Assembly: GCF_001894945.1 (NCBI RefSeq)
Contig: NZ_BCXE01000007.1
Span: 54,429-118,428 of the forward strand
DNA length: 64,000 nucleotides
Direction of reading: 5' to 3'
Source: Rhodococcus ruber NBRC 15591
GTDB lineage: Bacteria; Actinomycetota; Actinomycetes; Mycobacteriales; Mycobacteriaceae
Below, piece by piece: positions 40,007 to 47,666 of this stretch; positions within the stretch are counted from its first letter, which is position 1; each line of letters starts with the position of its first letter. The position numbers and the translations under genes are program-made. Below the pieces are notes generated by a model, which was not told the DNA's origin, searched no databases, and saw nothing but the letters and a program-made list of their open reading frames with translations.

Positions 40007-40963
40007 TCAGGATGCGGCTTCGTTGCGTTCGCGGCGGGCGGCGTCGCGGGCGAGGGACCGATCGCGCATCTCCTCGAACTTCACCGCCTGCTTCTCGAGA
40101 TCCTCGAGGAAGGTGCCGAGTTCGTCGAGGACGCGGGCGCCCTCGGCACCGAAGTCTTCACGCTCGAAGATGCGCCACTTGCGGAGCACCGGCATGACCA
40201 CCTCGTCGAGGTGCTGACGCAGGTCGTAGATGCCGTGCTTGGCCATCAGCACGCCGTTGCGGCGGAAGTTGGGCATGCCGGCGCCGGGCATCTGGAAGTT
40301 CGTCAGCACATCGGTGATCGCCGCGAGAGTCTGATCCGGGGCCACGTCGAGAGCCGCTTCACAGATGTTGCGGTAGAAGATCATGTGCAGGTTCTCGTCG
40401 GCGGCGATGCGCTGGAGCATCTTGTCGGCGATCGAGTCGTGACACGCCCGGCCGGTGTTGCGGTGCGAGACGCGGGTGGCCAGCTCCTGGAAGGTGACGT
40501 ACGACACCGAGTGCAGCATCCCCACCTCGTTGGGCGAGGCGAACCCGTTGGTCATGTGCTCCATGCGGGCATTCTCGAGAGCGACGGGGTCGACGCCGCG
40601 GGTGACGACGAGGTAGTCGCGCATCACGATGCCGTGGCGGTTCTCCTCGGCGGTCCAGCGGCCCACCCACGTTCCCCACGCGCCGTCGCGGGAGAAGCTC
40701 TCGGCGATCTCGCGGTGGTAGGACGGCAGGTTGTCCTCGGTGAGCAGATTGGTGATCATCGCGGCCTTGGCGACCTCGTCGAGCTTCGACTGCTCGGGCT
40801 CCCAGTCCACGCCGCCCATCGCGGCGAAGTTGCGTCCCTCGTCCCAGGGCACGTAGTCGTGGGGGTGCCAGTCCTTGGCCATCGAAAGGTGGCGGTTGAC
40901 GTTCGCCTCGGCGACGGGCTCCAGCTCGCGCAGAAGCTCCAGCTGAGTCAGAACTCGCGTCAT
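40007..40963 (-). CDS. desA: Acyl-ACP desaturase (DesA type, soluble di-iron)
   Basis: 318 residues from ATG 40963. It has the two di-iron EENRH and DENLH motifs of plant-like soluble acyl-ACP desaturases, plus NLLTEDNLPSYHREI and WTAEENRHGIVMRDYL. It introduces a double bond into ACP-bound acyl chains; the mycobacterial DesA1/DesA2 are linked to mycolic-acid synthesis, so this supports a mycolate-containing host. An electron donor is not encoded nearby. The 218-base region between it and the DUF937 gene holds no gene I can see. Confidence 0.93.
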   Translation of the reverse strand: MTRVLTQLELLRELEPVAEANVNRHLSMAKDWHPHDYVPWDEGRNFAAMGGVDWEPEQSKLDEVAKAAMITNLLTEDNLPSYHREIAESFSRDGAWGTWVGRWTAEENRHGIVMRDYLVVTRGVDPVALENARMEHMTNGFASPNEVGMLHSVSYVTFQELATRVSHRNTGRACHDSIADKMLQRIAADENLHMIFYRNICEAALDVAPDQTLAAITDVLTNFQMPGAGMPNFRRNGVLMAKHGIYDLRQHLDEVVMPVLRKWRIFEREDFGAEGARVLDELGTFLEDLEKQAVKFEEMRDRSLARDAARRERNEAAS

Positions 40964-41181
40964 TCCGTTTACCTCTCCATAACTGTGCGTATCACGAACG
41001 AATTACAGGCTACGGCACCGTAGGTTGGGCGCCGCCATGTCTGTGACGTGCTCCAAATTCGGCCGACCCCGGCCCGACCGCCGATGGGATCCTTCACATG
41101 CGGTGATCCGGCCATCCTACCGGGTGGACACGGGTGCCTCGGCGCGACGCGCGGGAGTGAGCCCGTGTCCTCTCCGAAACC

Positions 41182-41766
41182 TCAGCGCTTGCCGCCACCG
41201 AGGAGTCCGCCGAGCAGATCGCCCAGGCCGCCGCCGTTGCCCCCCAGAACGCTGCCGAGAACTCCGCCGAGGCCGCCGGAGGCGCCCCCGCTGCCCGCGC
41301 CGCCCGACGCACTGCGCAGGAGCCCGCCGAGCAGATCGCTCAGGCCACCCGGCTCGCCGGATTTCCCGCCGGCCTGGCGGGCCAGGTACGTCAGCACGAT
41401 CGGAGCGAGAATGGGCAGCAGTCGCGCGACGAGGTCGCTGCCGCCCGCGCCGTCGGCGTGGCCCAGCGTCTGCACGACCTGGTCCTTGTTGTCGCCGAAC
41501 ACGTTCGACACGATCCGGTCGCCGTCCTCGGTGTCCACGTCGCTCACGTTCACTCCGCCGTCGAGCAGGGGTGAGCCGCGGTGCTGGTCGAGCGCGGACA
41601 GCAGGGACGTGGCGCCGTCCGGATTCCGGGTATTCGCCTCGAGGCCGCCGACGAGCGTGGGCAGGGCGGCCCGCACCGCGGTGGCCGCCGTCTGCTCGTC
41701 CACGCCCAGTCGACGAGCGATCTGGTCGACCGGGATCTGCGAGAGGAGTTCGTCGAGTGAGGGCAT
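41182..41766 (-). CDS. DUF937 domain-containing protein
   Basis: 194 residues from ATG 41766. The N-terminal 110 residues (LDELLSQIPVDQIARRLGVDEQTAATAVRAALPTLVGGL, then DGDRIVSNVFGDNKDQVVQTLG) fit DUF937, a helical YidB-like fold. The C-terminal third is Gly/Ser/Leu low complexity (repeated GGLLG, GGLGGVLG). Function is unknown. It is followed on the same strand, upstream, by a membrane protein gene. Confidence 0.82.
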   Translation of the reverse strand: MPSLDELLSQIPVDQIARRLGVDEQTAATAVRAALPTLVGGLEANTRNPDGATSLLSALDQHRGSPLLDGGVNVSDVDTEDGDRIVSNVFGDNKDQVVQTLGHADGAGGSDLVARLLPILAPIVLTYLARQAGGKSGEPGGLSDLLGGLLRSASGGAGSGGASGGLGGVLGSVLGGNGGGLGDLLGGLLGGGKR

Positions 41767-41824
41767 GGGCACCGAGGGTAGCCGCCGTCGCCACCCCGGT
41801 CGGCGTTCCGCGTCGGCGTTGCGG

Positions 41825-42268
41825 CTACGCGGACGTCCGCCGTCCCGCGATCACCGCGCACAGCAACGCGACCCCCAACCCGCTGAGAATCAGCACGAAC
41901 CCCGTCTGGTTCGTCAGCGCCGTCGCGTGGTTCGCGCGCACGTAGTCGTCGAACCGCTGGTGGACCCGCACCGCGAAGGCGCCGGTCGCGACGAGACCGA
42001 CGACCACCCCGGCCCAGCCTGCGACCGCCGAATCGAACAGGGCGGCCAGGAGCAGCAGGACGGCGGCGAGGACGAGCGGTGCCGCGAGTGCCTGATGGAC
42101 CGGAAGGTCGGCTGCGCCGAGGGCGGAGACGTCGCCGGCCGCAATCCCGTCGCGCAGGTCGGTCAACGGGATCTCGGTCGGCCGGGCCCCGGCCACCACC
42201 GGCAGGAACGAGCCGATTCCCAGGGCGACGGCAGACAGGAACAGGCCGAGGTCCACGAAGCTGCGCAC
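41825..42268 (-). CDS. Small four-helix membrane protein, unknown
   Basis: 147 residues from GTG 42268. Hydrophobic segments occur near 5-27, 63-82, 84-103 and 124-141; the loop after the first helix contains PTEIPLTDLRDGIAAGDVSALG. I recognise no family. It reads in the same direction as the DUF937 gene with a 58-base gap and is divergent from the next membrane protein gene. Confidence 0.65.
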   Translation of the reverse strand: MRSFVDLGLFLSAVALGIGSFLPVVAGARPTEIPLTDLRDGIAAGDVSALGAADLPVHQALAAPLVLAAVLLLLAALFDSAVAGWAGVVVGLVATGAFAVRVHQRFDDYVRANHATALTNQTGFVLILSGLGVALLCAVIAGRRTSA

Positions 42269-42430
42269 GCCACTCCCATCGATCGCCGGATCGGTTTCGT
42301 GAGCGATGCCACCCTAACCACACTTCGGGTGCGGCAGCAGCGCAGAACCGGCGATTCGGACGCCGTGTCGGGTGTGCGGATCCGTAGTCTGAAGAGACGG
42401 CACACCCGGACCCGGAAGGGGAACTACGTG

Positions 42431-43009
42431 ATGGCGGGCAACGAGACGGCGCAGCGGTCGGGGCTTCCCCCGTGGGCGAAGAAGGCCCTGTGGAGCGTCG
42501 CTGCCGTGCTCACGCTGGTGGCCGCGTACTTCGCGCTGGCGGCGTTCGTCCCCCGATGGTGGGCGCAGCGTGTCGCCGGGCTGGCCGACGCCGGTTTCGC
42601 TCGTGGAACGGCCTGGGGACTGCTGTTCGGATTCGTGTGCACCTTCGTGCCGTTGGCCCTCTTCGCTGCGGTGTGGCGGATCAGGACGTGGCGGCGGCAT
42701 CGCGTCCTGCAGGTGGTGTTCGTCGTCGCCGCCGTCATCGTGGCGATTCCCAACCTGATGACCTCGAGCATCGTGCTGGGCAGCGGGAACGCGGCGCACG
42801 CGGGGGAGCGGATCCTCGACGTCGACGCCCCAGGATTCCGGGGCGCGACGCTCGTCGGCGCCGTCCTCGGAGCGGTCATGTTCCTCGTGTTCGCCGCTCT
42901 GAGCTTCATGTACCGCAAACGCGGTCGCGACCTCGAGCGGGAGCGGGCCCAGCAGGAGTCGGAGCTGCGAAGCGACCGTCCGGGCAGGGTGGCCGGCGCG
43001 CCGGACTAG
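42431..43009 (+). CDS. Predicted membrane protein, unknown (permease-like)
   Basis: 192 residues from ATG 42431 (GTG 42428 also possible), preceded by AAGGGGAA. Four hydrophobic segments (about 22-45, 63-85, 99-118, 143-163) are followed by a charged, Arg/Glu-rich tail (YRKRGRDLERERAQQESELRS) that could form a short coiled coil inside the cell. Much of the long open frame upstream of 42431 lies over other genes and is a compositional artefact. No function can be assigned. Confidence 0.65.
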   Translation: MAGNETAQRSGLPPWAKKALWSVAAVLTLVAAYFALAAFVPRWWAQRVAGLADAGFARGTAWGLLFGFVCTFVPLALFAAVWRIRTWRRHRVLQVVFVVAAVIVAIPNLMTSSIVLGSGNAAHAGERILDVDAPGFRGATLVGAVLGAVMFLVFAALSFMYRKRGRDLERERAQQESELRSDRPGRVAGAPD

Positions 43010-43063
43010 CAGGCGACGACGAGGTGTGTCGAACACTGCGGGCGCACTCCGGCCGGCAGTGTC

Positions 43064-43117
43064 CAGTGCCCCCACCAGGGTTCGAAGTCACAGTGCCCCC
43101 ACCAGGGCTCGAACCTG
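43064..43117. repeat. 27-bp tandem duplication of the tRNA-Lys 3' end
   Basis: The block starting CAGTGCCCCCACCAGGG occurs at 43064 and again at 43091, where it enters the 3' end of tRNA-Lys; 22 of the first 23 positions are identical. The outer copy lies just beyond the tRNA 3' terminus, where integrases often leave a duplicated att core. Confidence 0.8.
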
Positions 43118-43166
43118 GGACCTGCGGATTAAAAGTCCGTAGCTCTACCAACTGAGCTATAGGGGC
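43094..43166 (-). tRNA. tRNA-Lys (anticodon TTT)
   Basis: 73 bases. Read on the minus strand it starts GCCCCTATAGCTCAG and has anticodon loop CTTTTAA, T-arm GGTTCGAGCC and acceptor pairing GCCCCTA/TGGGGGC with discriminator A. CCA is not encoded. The first anticodon-stem pair is A-C. Confidence 0.93.
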
Positions 43167-43273
43167 GTGGGCGCACAGTCTAACTGCATCGCGCCGGTCA
43201 ACAGTATCGGACGGCCGTGCCGCTCGAAGGCTCGGGTGCGCACCCCCTGCGGCGCACCCGAGCCGGATAAAAG

Positions 43274-43289
43274 CATACCACTTGGTGTG
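43274..43289. promoter_or_regulatory. Imperfect palindrome upstream of the TetR gene (ARE-like)
   Basis: CATACCAC-TTGGTGTG pairs at 6 of 8 positions and resembles autoregulatory elements bound by gamma-butyrolactone receptor proteins (CATACC...GGTATG type). It is 107 bases before the TetR ATG in the otherwise empty 229-base stretch after tRNA-Lys. Confidence 0.4.
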
Positions 43290-43395
43290 TTCTGTGCGAA
43301 GACGGGAAATGCCTGGCTGTGCGCGTGCCGGTCGCCCGGCGGCTACAGTGGCGATCGGGGGGACCGCAGGTCACGTTCGGAGGCACGAACCCCCC

Positions 43396-44049
43396 ATGTC
43401 ACGTCAGCAAGAGCGGGCGCGGCGCACCCGCGCGTCCATCGTCGAATCCGCGGCGATCGAATTCGCCCGGCGCGGATACGGCGCAGCCTCGGTCAACGCG
43501 ATTCTCGAGCACTCCGGGGCGACCAAGGGCGCGATGTACTTCCACTTCGATTCGAAGGAGGAGCTCGCCCGGGCGGTGCTCGCGGAGGGCCTCGACCGTT
43601 ATCGGGTGATCACCGAGCGGTGGCTGCACGCGCCGGGGCTGGATCCCTTCGAGCGGTTGCACGGCCTCGTCGGAGATCTCGCCGACGCCCTGCAGGGCGA
43701 CGTCATCATCCGGGCCGAGTTCAAGCTCGTGACCGAACCCGAGTTCGACGCCGAGGCGAAGCTGCGCGGCAGCTCGGTGTGGGGAGCCGCCGGCCGCCGG
43801 CTGGCCGTCGAGGCGCGGGACGCGGGGCTGGTCCGTGCCGGCGTCGACCTCGAACGGTTCCTGGGTGTGCTCGGGGCGTGCCTGGCCGGCCAGCGCTACT
43901 TCCACGATCTCACCGCGACCGACGTCGACGTGCGGGCCCGCTTCGCGGAATGCCTGGACGTGTGCCTCGAGGCGACGGCCGCGCCGGAGTGGCTCGAGCG
44001 GCGGCGCGGGGCGCCGGAGTCGCCCATGGAGGGCGAACAATCGGCGTGA
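43396..44049 (+). CDS. TetR family regulator, gamma-butyrolactone-receptor (ScbR) like
   Basis: 217 residues from ATG 43396. The N-terminal helix-turn-helix (ARRTRASIVESAAIEFARRGYGAASVNAILEHSGATKGAMYFHFDSKEELARAV) has the KGAMYFHF-SKEELA form typical of ScbR/ArpA autoregulator receptors rather than generic TetR. The ligand domain is about 160 residues. No butenolide synthase is nearby, and the flanking genes are tRNAs, so its target may be itself or remote genes. An upstream palindrome at 43274 is a candidate operator. Confidence 0.75.
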   Translation: MSRQQERARRTRASIVESAAIEFARRGYGAASVNAILEHSGATKGAMYFHFDSKEELARAVLAEGLDRYRVITERWLHAPGLDPFERLHGLVGDLADALQGDVIIRAEFKLVTEPEFDAEAKLRGSSVWGAAGRRLAVEARDAGLVRAGVDLERFLGVLGACLAGQRYFHDLTATDVDVRARFAECLDVCLEATAAPEWLERRRGAPESPMEGEQSA

Positions 44050-44058
44050 CCTGCTGAT

Positions 44059-44088
44059 TTGTGAATCCGGAAACCGGTGTCCTAAGCT
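44059..44088 (+). promoter_or_regulatory. Promoter of the tRNA-Glu gene
   Basis: TTGTGA (44059-44064), an 18-base spacer and TAAGCT (44083-44088) form a good sigma-70-type promoter about 60 bases before tRNA-Glu. Confidence 0.6.
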
Positions 44089-44147
44089 ATCCAAGCTCCC
44101 AACGGAACGCGAACCCGTTGAGGGTGCGGGTCGGAGTAATCCGGCGG

Positions 44148-44220
44148 GCCCCCTTCGTCTAGCGGCCTAGGACGCCGCCCTTTCAAGGCGGTAGCGCGGG
44201 TTCGAATCCCGTAGGGGGTA
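44148..44220 (+). tRNA. tRNA-Glu (anticodon TTC)
   Basis: 73 bases with acceptor arms GCCCCCT/AGGGGGT, anticodon loop CTTTCAA and T-arm GGTTCGAATCC. CCA is not encoded. First of a Glu-Asp-Phe-Asp cluster. Confidence 0.95.
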
Positions 44221-44277
44221 CGCTTGCGGAAGCAGTATCGCCGCATGCAGTACGGTTTGACCACAAGTGAAGAGCAT

Positions 44278-44351
44278 GGCCCTGTGGCGCAGTTGGTTAG
44301 CGCGCCGCCCTGTCACGGCGGAGGTCGCGGGTTCGAGTCCCGTCAGGGTCG
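44278..44351 (+). tRNA. tRNA-Asp (anticodon GTC), copy 1
   Basis: 74 bases, acceptor GGCCCTG/CAGGGTC with one G-T pair, anticodon loop containing GTC, T-arm GGTTCGAGTCC. Identical in sequence to the copy at 44537. Confidence 0.95.
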
Positions 44352-44388
44352 CAGAGTTGGCAATTGGCATTCGGTTCGGGTGCCGTCC

Positions 44389-44462
44389 GGCCAGGTAGCT
44401 CAGTTGGTACGAGCGTCCGCCTGAAAAGCGGAAGGTCGCCGGTTCGATCCCGGCCCTGGCCA
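44389..44462 (+). tRNA. tRNA-Phe (anticodon GAA)
   Basis: 74 bases, acceptor GGCCAGG/CCTGGCC, anticodon loop CTGAAAA, T-arm GGTTCGATCCC. It is followed directly by an encoded CCA (44463-44465), unlike its neighbours. Confidence 0.95.
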
Positions 44463-44484
44463 CCACACAACTTCATACGGTAGG

Positions 44485-44507
44485 CCCACCGCCCGGCGGT
44501 GGGTTTT
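44485..44507 (+). terminator. Intrinsic terminator after tRNA-Phe
   Basis: 9-bp perfect inverted repeat (44485-44493 with 44495-44503) followed by TTTT; the outer pairs form the stem and the centre the loop. One of the few hairpin-plus-T terminators in the window. It lies between tRNA-Phe and the second tRNA-Asp. Confidence 0.75.
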
Positions 44508-44536
44508 CTGTGGAAATCCCCTTCGGGGATGCACAC

Positions 44537-44610
44537 GGCCCTGTGGCGCAGTTGGTTAGCGCGCCGCCCTGTCACGGCGGAGGTCGCGGGTTCGAGTCCC
44601 GTCAGGGTCG
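44537..44610 (+). tRNA. tRNA-Asp (anticodon GTC), copy 2
   Basis: 74 bases, identical to copy 1 at 44278. Only 29 bases separate it from the preceding terminator T-run, and these contain a small hairpin (ATCCCC-TTC-GGGGAT), leaving little room for its own promoter. Confidence 0.95.
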
Positions 44611-44614
44611 CTTC

Positions 44615-44656
44615 ACGGCGAAGGCCCGGTCCCGACACGGACCGGGCCTTCGCCGT
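44615..44656. terminator. Bidirectional terminator between tRNA cluster and acyl-CoA ligase
   Basis: Perfect 18-bp stem (44615-44632 with 44639-44656), 6-base loop, 4 bases after tRNA-Asp copy 2 and 10 bases before the stop of the convergent ligase gene. Confidence 0.85.
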
Positions 44657-44666
44657 CCTGCCCGGT

Positions 44667-46352
44667 TCAGCCGCGGGCCCGGAGTTCCCTGCGAAGAAGC
44701 TTGCCGGACACGGTCTTCGGGATCTCGTCGATGATCTCCACCAGCCGCGGGTACTTGTACGCCGCCATCCTCTCCCTGGCGAAGGCGATCAGTTCCTCCT
44801 CGGTGACCGAGTGCCCCGGACGGAGGCTGACGAACGCCTTGACCGTCTCGCCGCGGTAGCTGTCCACCACCCCCACGACCGCGGCCTCGCGCACCGCATC
44901 GTGCTCGTAGAGCACGTCCTCGACCTCTCTCGGCCAGACCTTGTACCCACCGGCGTTGATCTGGTCCTTCTTGCGGTCGACGATGTAGAACCAGCCGTGG
45001 GCGTCCATGTACCCGACGTCCCCGGTGTGGAGGGCACCCCCGGGCAGCGCGGTCGCGGTCTCCTCGGGCTTGTTCCAGTAGCCGGCGACCACCTGCGGCC
45101 CCGACGTGACGAGCTCGCCCACCTCCCCGACGGGAAGGTCGTTGCCGTCCTCGTCGACGACCCGCACGACGGTGTCGAAGGTCGGGACTCCGACCGACAG
45201 GGCGCCGGAGGCCTCGTCCACCGGAGCCCGGGTGCCGAACGGAACTGCATGCGAGGGAGAGGTGGTCTCGGTGAGGCCGTAGATGTTGTGGATGTACGTC
45301 CCCGAGAACGTCTCGAACGCCGCGACGGTGCTCGGCGGTATCGGCGCTCCGCCGGAGAAGATCTTGGTCAGCGTCTTCAGCGACTCACCGCGGGCGCCGG
45401 GAACGTTCATCAGCGCGATGAACACGGTGATCGAGCCGACCGTGAACGTCGCCTGTTCCACCGCCACCGTTTCGAGGGTCACGCCTGGGTCGAGCCGGTA
45501 CATCAACACCAGGGGCGCGCCTGTCAGCAGGGCGACGGCGATGTGCCCGACGAGCCCGGTGATGTGGAACAGCGGGGCGATGCCCAGCACGACGTCGTCC
45601 GCGCCGAGTCCCACCCATTCCCGGTAGGTGCGGGCATTGAACACCACGTTGCGGTGAGTGGTCATCGCACCCTTCGGTGGTCCGGTCGTACCGGATGTGT
45701 AGGTGAGGAACGCGATGTCGTCCGGGCCGAGGGCGTGCACCGGGACGGGCCGTCCCCGGAACTCGGCCAGGAGCGCCTGCAGGTCGAGAGTGCCGGGCAG
45801 ATCGAGGCGTTCGATGCCGGAGAAGATCCGCTCGTCTCCACGCGTCTGGTATTCCAGTTCGGACGTGGTGATCACGATCCGGACGGCGGTGCCGGCGACG
45901 ACGTGCTGTGCGACGTCCCGGTACAGCCCCTGGAGTGCAACGAGCACGGTAGCCCCCGAGTCCAGGAGGATTTCACCGAGCTCGCGTTCCTTGTTCATGG
46001 GGTTGACGGAGACCGGGATACCGCCGGCCTTCCAGACACCGAGCTGCGCCACGACGAACTGCGGGACGTTCTGCAGGAACAGCGCCGCCCGCTCACCCGG
46101 GCAGAAGCCGTGGGCCGTCAGTGCGGCCGCGAACGCGTCGGACTGCTCGTCGAGTTCACGGCGGGTCAGGCGCCCGTCGAAGTAGCGGATGATGTCCGCG
46201 TCCGGGTCGCGAGCGACGGTGGCGCGGAACATCTCCAGCGCGTCGGTGTACTCCGGCTCGATGTGGGTCGGCAGGCCCGGCGCGTAGCGCGCGAGCCACG
46301 GCTTGCTGTCGTAGACGCCCGTGTGCGCGTCGCGGGGTCCGGCTGCGCTCAT
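44667..46352 (-). CDS. Acyl-CoA synthetase (class I adenylate-forming, fatty-acid/aromatic-acid CoA ligase type)
   Basis: 561 residues from ATG 46352, overlapping the cyclase stop by 4 bases; the frame beyond this is antisense of the cyclase gene. The AMP-binding signature TYTSGTTGPPKGAMTTH and the later YGLTETTSPSH, GYWNKPEETA, GDVGYMDAHGWFYIVDRKKDQI and C-terminal PKTVSGKLLRRELR with the catalytic Lys are all intact. It adenylates a carboxylic acid and thioesterifies it to CoA; substrate unknown. The cyclase partner suggests ring opening or closing followed by CoA activation in a catabolic route. Confidence 0.9.
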   Translation of the reverse strand: MSAAGPRDAHTGVYDSKPWLARYAPGLPTHIEPEYTDALEMFRATVARDPDADIIRYFDGRLTRRELDEQSDAFAAALTAHGFCPGERAALFLQNVPQFVVAQLGVWKAGGIPVSVNPMNKERELGEILLDSGATVLVALQGLYRDVAQHVVAGTAVRIVITTSELEYQTRGDERIFSGIERLDLPGTLDLQALLAEFRGRPVPVHALGPDDIAFLTYTSGTTGPPKGAMTTHRNVVFNARTYREWVGLGADDVVLGIAPLFHITGLVGHIAVALLTGAPLVLMYRLDPGVTLETVAVEQATFTVGSITVFIALMNVPGARGESLKTLTKIFSGGAPIPPSTVAAFETFSGTYIHNIYGLTETTSPSHAVPFGTRAPVDEASGALSVGVPTFDTVVRVVDEDGNDLPVGEVGELVTSGPQVVAGYWNKPEETATALPGGALHTGDVGYMDAHGWFYIVDRKKDQINAGGYKVWPREVEDVLYEHDAVREAAVVGVVDSYRGETVKAFVSLRPGHSVTEEELIAFARERMAAYKYPRLVEIIDEIPKTVSGKLLRRELRARG

Positions 46353-47317
46353 CGGATGACGACCGGATTGACCGGGGCGCCCGTGCCGCCCACGACCTTC
46401 AGCGGGGCCGCGGTGTACAGGAAGGTCCAGCGGTTGTCGGCGGCGCACGCGTCGGCGAGGTCCTCGAGCCAGGCGATCTCGGTGAGGGCGACGCCGAGAT
46501 TGCGCATGAGCGCGCAGTGCAGGGGCAGCGCCACGCCACTGGCCGGGTCGGTGGTCACCTCGTTGGCGATGGTGTCCGTGACCAGGTTGGGGATCTCCCG
46601 GTTCCGGAACCATTCGACGAGTCCGCGGCTGTACGTCAGGCCGGGTTCGCAGAAATCGGCGTAGAACTCGGTGGTGTCTTCGAGGCTGTACCAGTACTTC
46701 AGCCAGCCGGTACGGATCACGAGGATGTCGCGCGGCTCGATGGTCACGCCCTGGGCGGCGGCGGCCGCCTCGAGGTCGTTGTGGTCGAAGGTCTCGCCGG
46801 CGTCGAGCCACTCCTTGCCCCGGTGGCGGGCCATATCGATCAGGATCCCCCTGCCCACGACGCCCTTCTCGGCGATCGGCAGCACCGAGGCCTTGTCCAT
46901 GCTGCCGACGGTGCTGCGCGCGTCGTATCCGTTCCAGAGTTTGCCGTCGTACCAGACGTGGCCGAGGGCGTCGTACTGGGTGGAGCCCTGCAGGAAGAGG
47001 GTGGCGGTGTCGTCGGCGTAGTGCAGTCCGCCGGGGAACTGCGGGGCGTCCTCGCCGTCCCACGACGATTCGTCGAGGGTGTTGCGGCGATCGATGCCGC
47101 TGCGGCTGGGCCACAGGGGATCGCCGGGGGCCTCCTTGCGGCCCATGTGGATCTGCAGGGTGAACACGTCGCCGGACTCGACCTCGGCTATTCCGCTGAG
47201 AACCTCCTTGGTGCCGAGGAAGTTCAGAGCTCCGATCTCGTCGTCGGCGCCCCAGCGTCCCCAGTTGCTGGGGGCGTCGTCGCCGAGCAGTTCGCGCATG
47301 GACGGGGCGTCGGACAT
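46349..47317 (-). CDS. Cyclase family protein (kynurenine-formamidase-like metal hydrolase)
   Basis: 322 residues from ATG 47317 with AGGAGAC upstream. The fold motif appears as QGSTQYDALGHV, a variant of the metal-binding HxGTHxDxxxH pattern in which Gln-Tyr-Asp and His are retained but the first His is not. RDILVIRTGWLKYWY and ALPLHCALMRNLGVALTEIAWLEDLADAC are typical of the larger actinobacterial members. Such proteins hydrolyse or cyclise amides and lactones. It is first in an operon with the acyl-CoA ligase. Confidence 0.82.
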   Translation of the reverse strand: MSDAPSMRELLGDDAPSNWGRWGADDEIGALNFLGTKEVLSGIAEVESGDVFTLQIHMGRKEAPGDPLWPSRSGIDRRNTLDESSWDGEDAPQFPGGLHYADDTATLFLQGSTQYDALGHVWYDGKLWNGYDARSTVGSMDKASVLPIAEKGVVGRGILIDMARHRGKEWLDAGETFDHNDLEAAAAAQGVTIEPRDILVIRTGWLKYWYSLEDTTEFYADFCEPGLTYSRGLVEWFRNREIPNLVTDTIANEVTTDPASGVALPLHCALMRNLGVALTEIAWLEDLADACAADNRWTFLYTAAPLKVVGGTGAPVNPVVIR

Positions 47318-47374
47318 ACCGTCTCCTGTTTCGGGGGTCGAGGTGCAGTTGCCGCTCACCGAGCGTTCGTACGG

Positions 47375-47388
47375 TAAGCGTTCGCTTA
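47375..47388. promoter_or_regulatory. Palindrome in the cyclase promoter region
   Basis: TAAGCG-TT-CGCTTA has perfect 6-bp arms, 58 bases upstream of the cyclase start. It looks like a TetR/GntR-type operator; no regulator gene is adjacent. The rest of the 349-base gap 47318-47666 shows only this site, the dyad at 47596 and no coding sequence I can support. Confidence 0.45.
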
Positions 47389-47595
47389 TGGTGTAGGTCA
47401 CATCTCGAGGTGTCAACCCGCGGAGGACGAGGGCGCGCCGCCCGCTCGTGATGCGCACCGCAGAGCCTGGGCCGGTGTCGTCTCGGCGGGTCTTCGACGG
47501 CGGAACGGGTCGCCACCCTGTACGTTCAGTTTGCACCGGACCCGGTGCGGTTCCGGCGCTGATCCGCAGGGCGGAGCCGGGTCGAGCGTCGGATG

Positions 47596-47613
47596 AGAAC
47601 ATGTTCTAGAGTG
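47596..47613 (+). promoter_or_regulatory. AGAACATGTTCT dyad with overlapping -10, upstream of the glycosyltransferase operon
   Basis: A perfect 12-bp palindrome (47596-47607) is followed at once by TAGAGT (47608-47613), a -10-like element, about 55 bases before GTG 47667. The sequence matches the KstR motif TNNAACNNGTTNNA at all fixed positions except the first T (here G). KstR represses sterol-catabolism genes, but other TetR proteins use similar dyads. Confidence 0.4.
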
Positions 47614-47666
47614 AGTTCGATCTTCCGGACGGACGCACTCCGGTGACACGACGAACGAGGTGATCT

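Noticed and set aside
44224..44638. Protein-coding frames across the tRNA cluster
   Set aside because: They run through tRNA genes on both strands, and their translations are tRNA sequence read as protein.
47403..47595. Small genes in the 47.4-47.6 kb gap
   Set aside because: The open frames there are short, lack ribosome-binding sites, and show no family resemblance.
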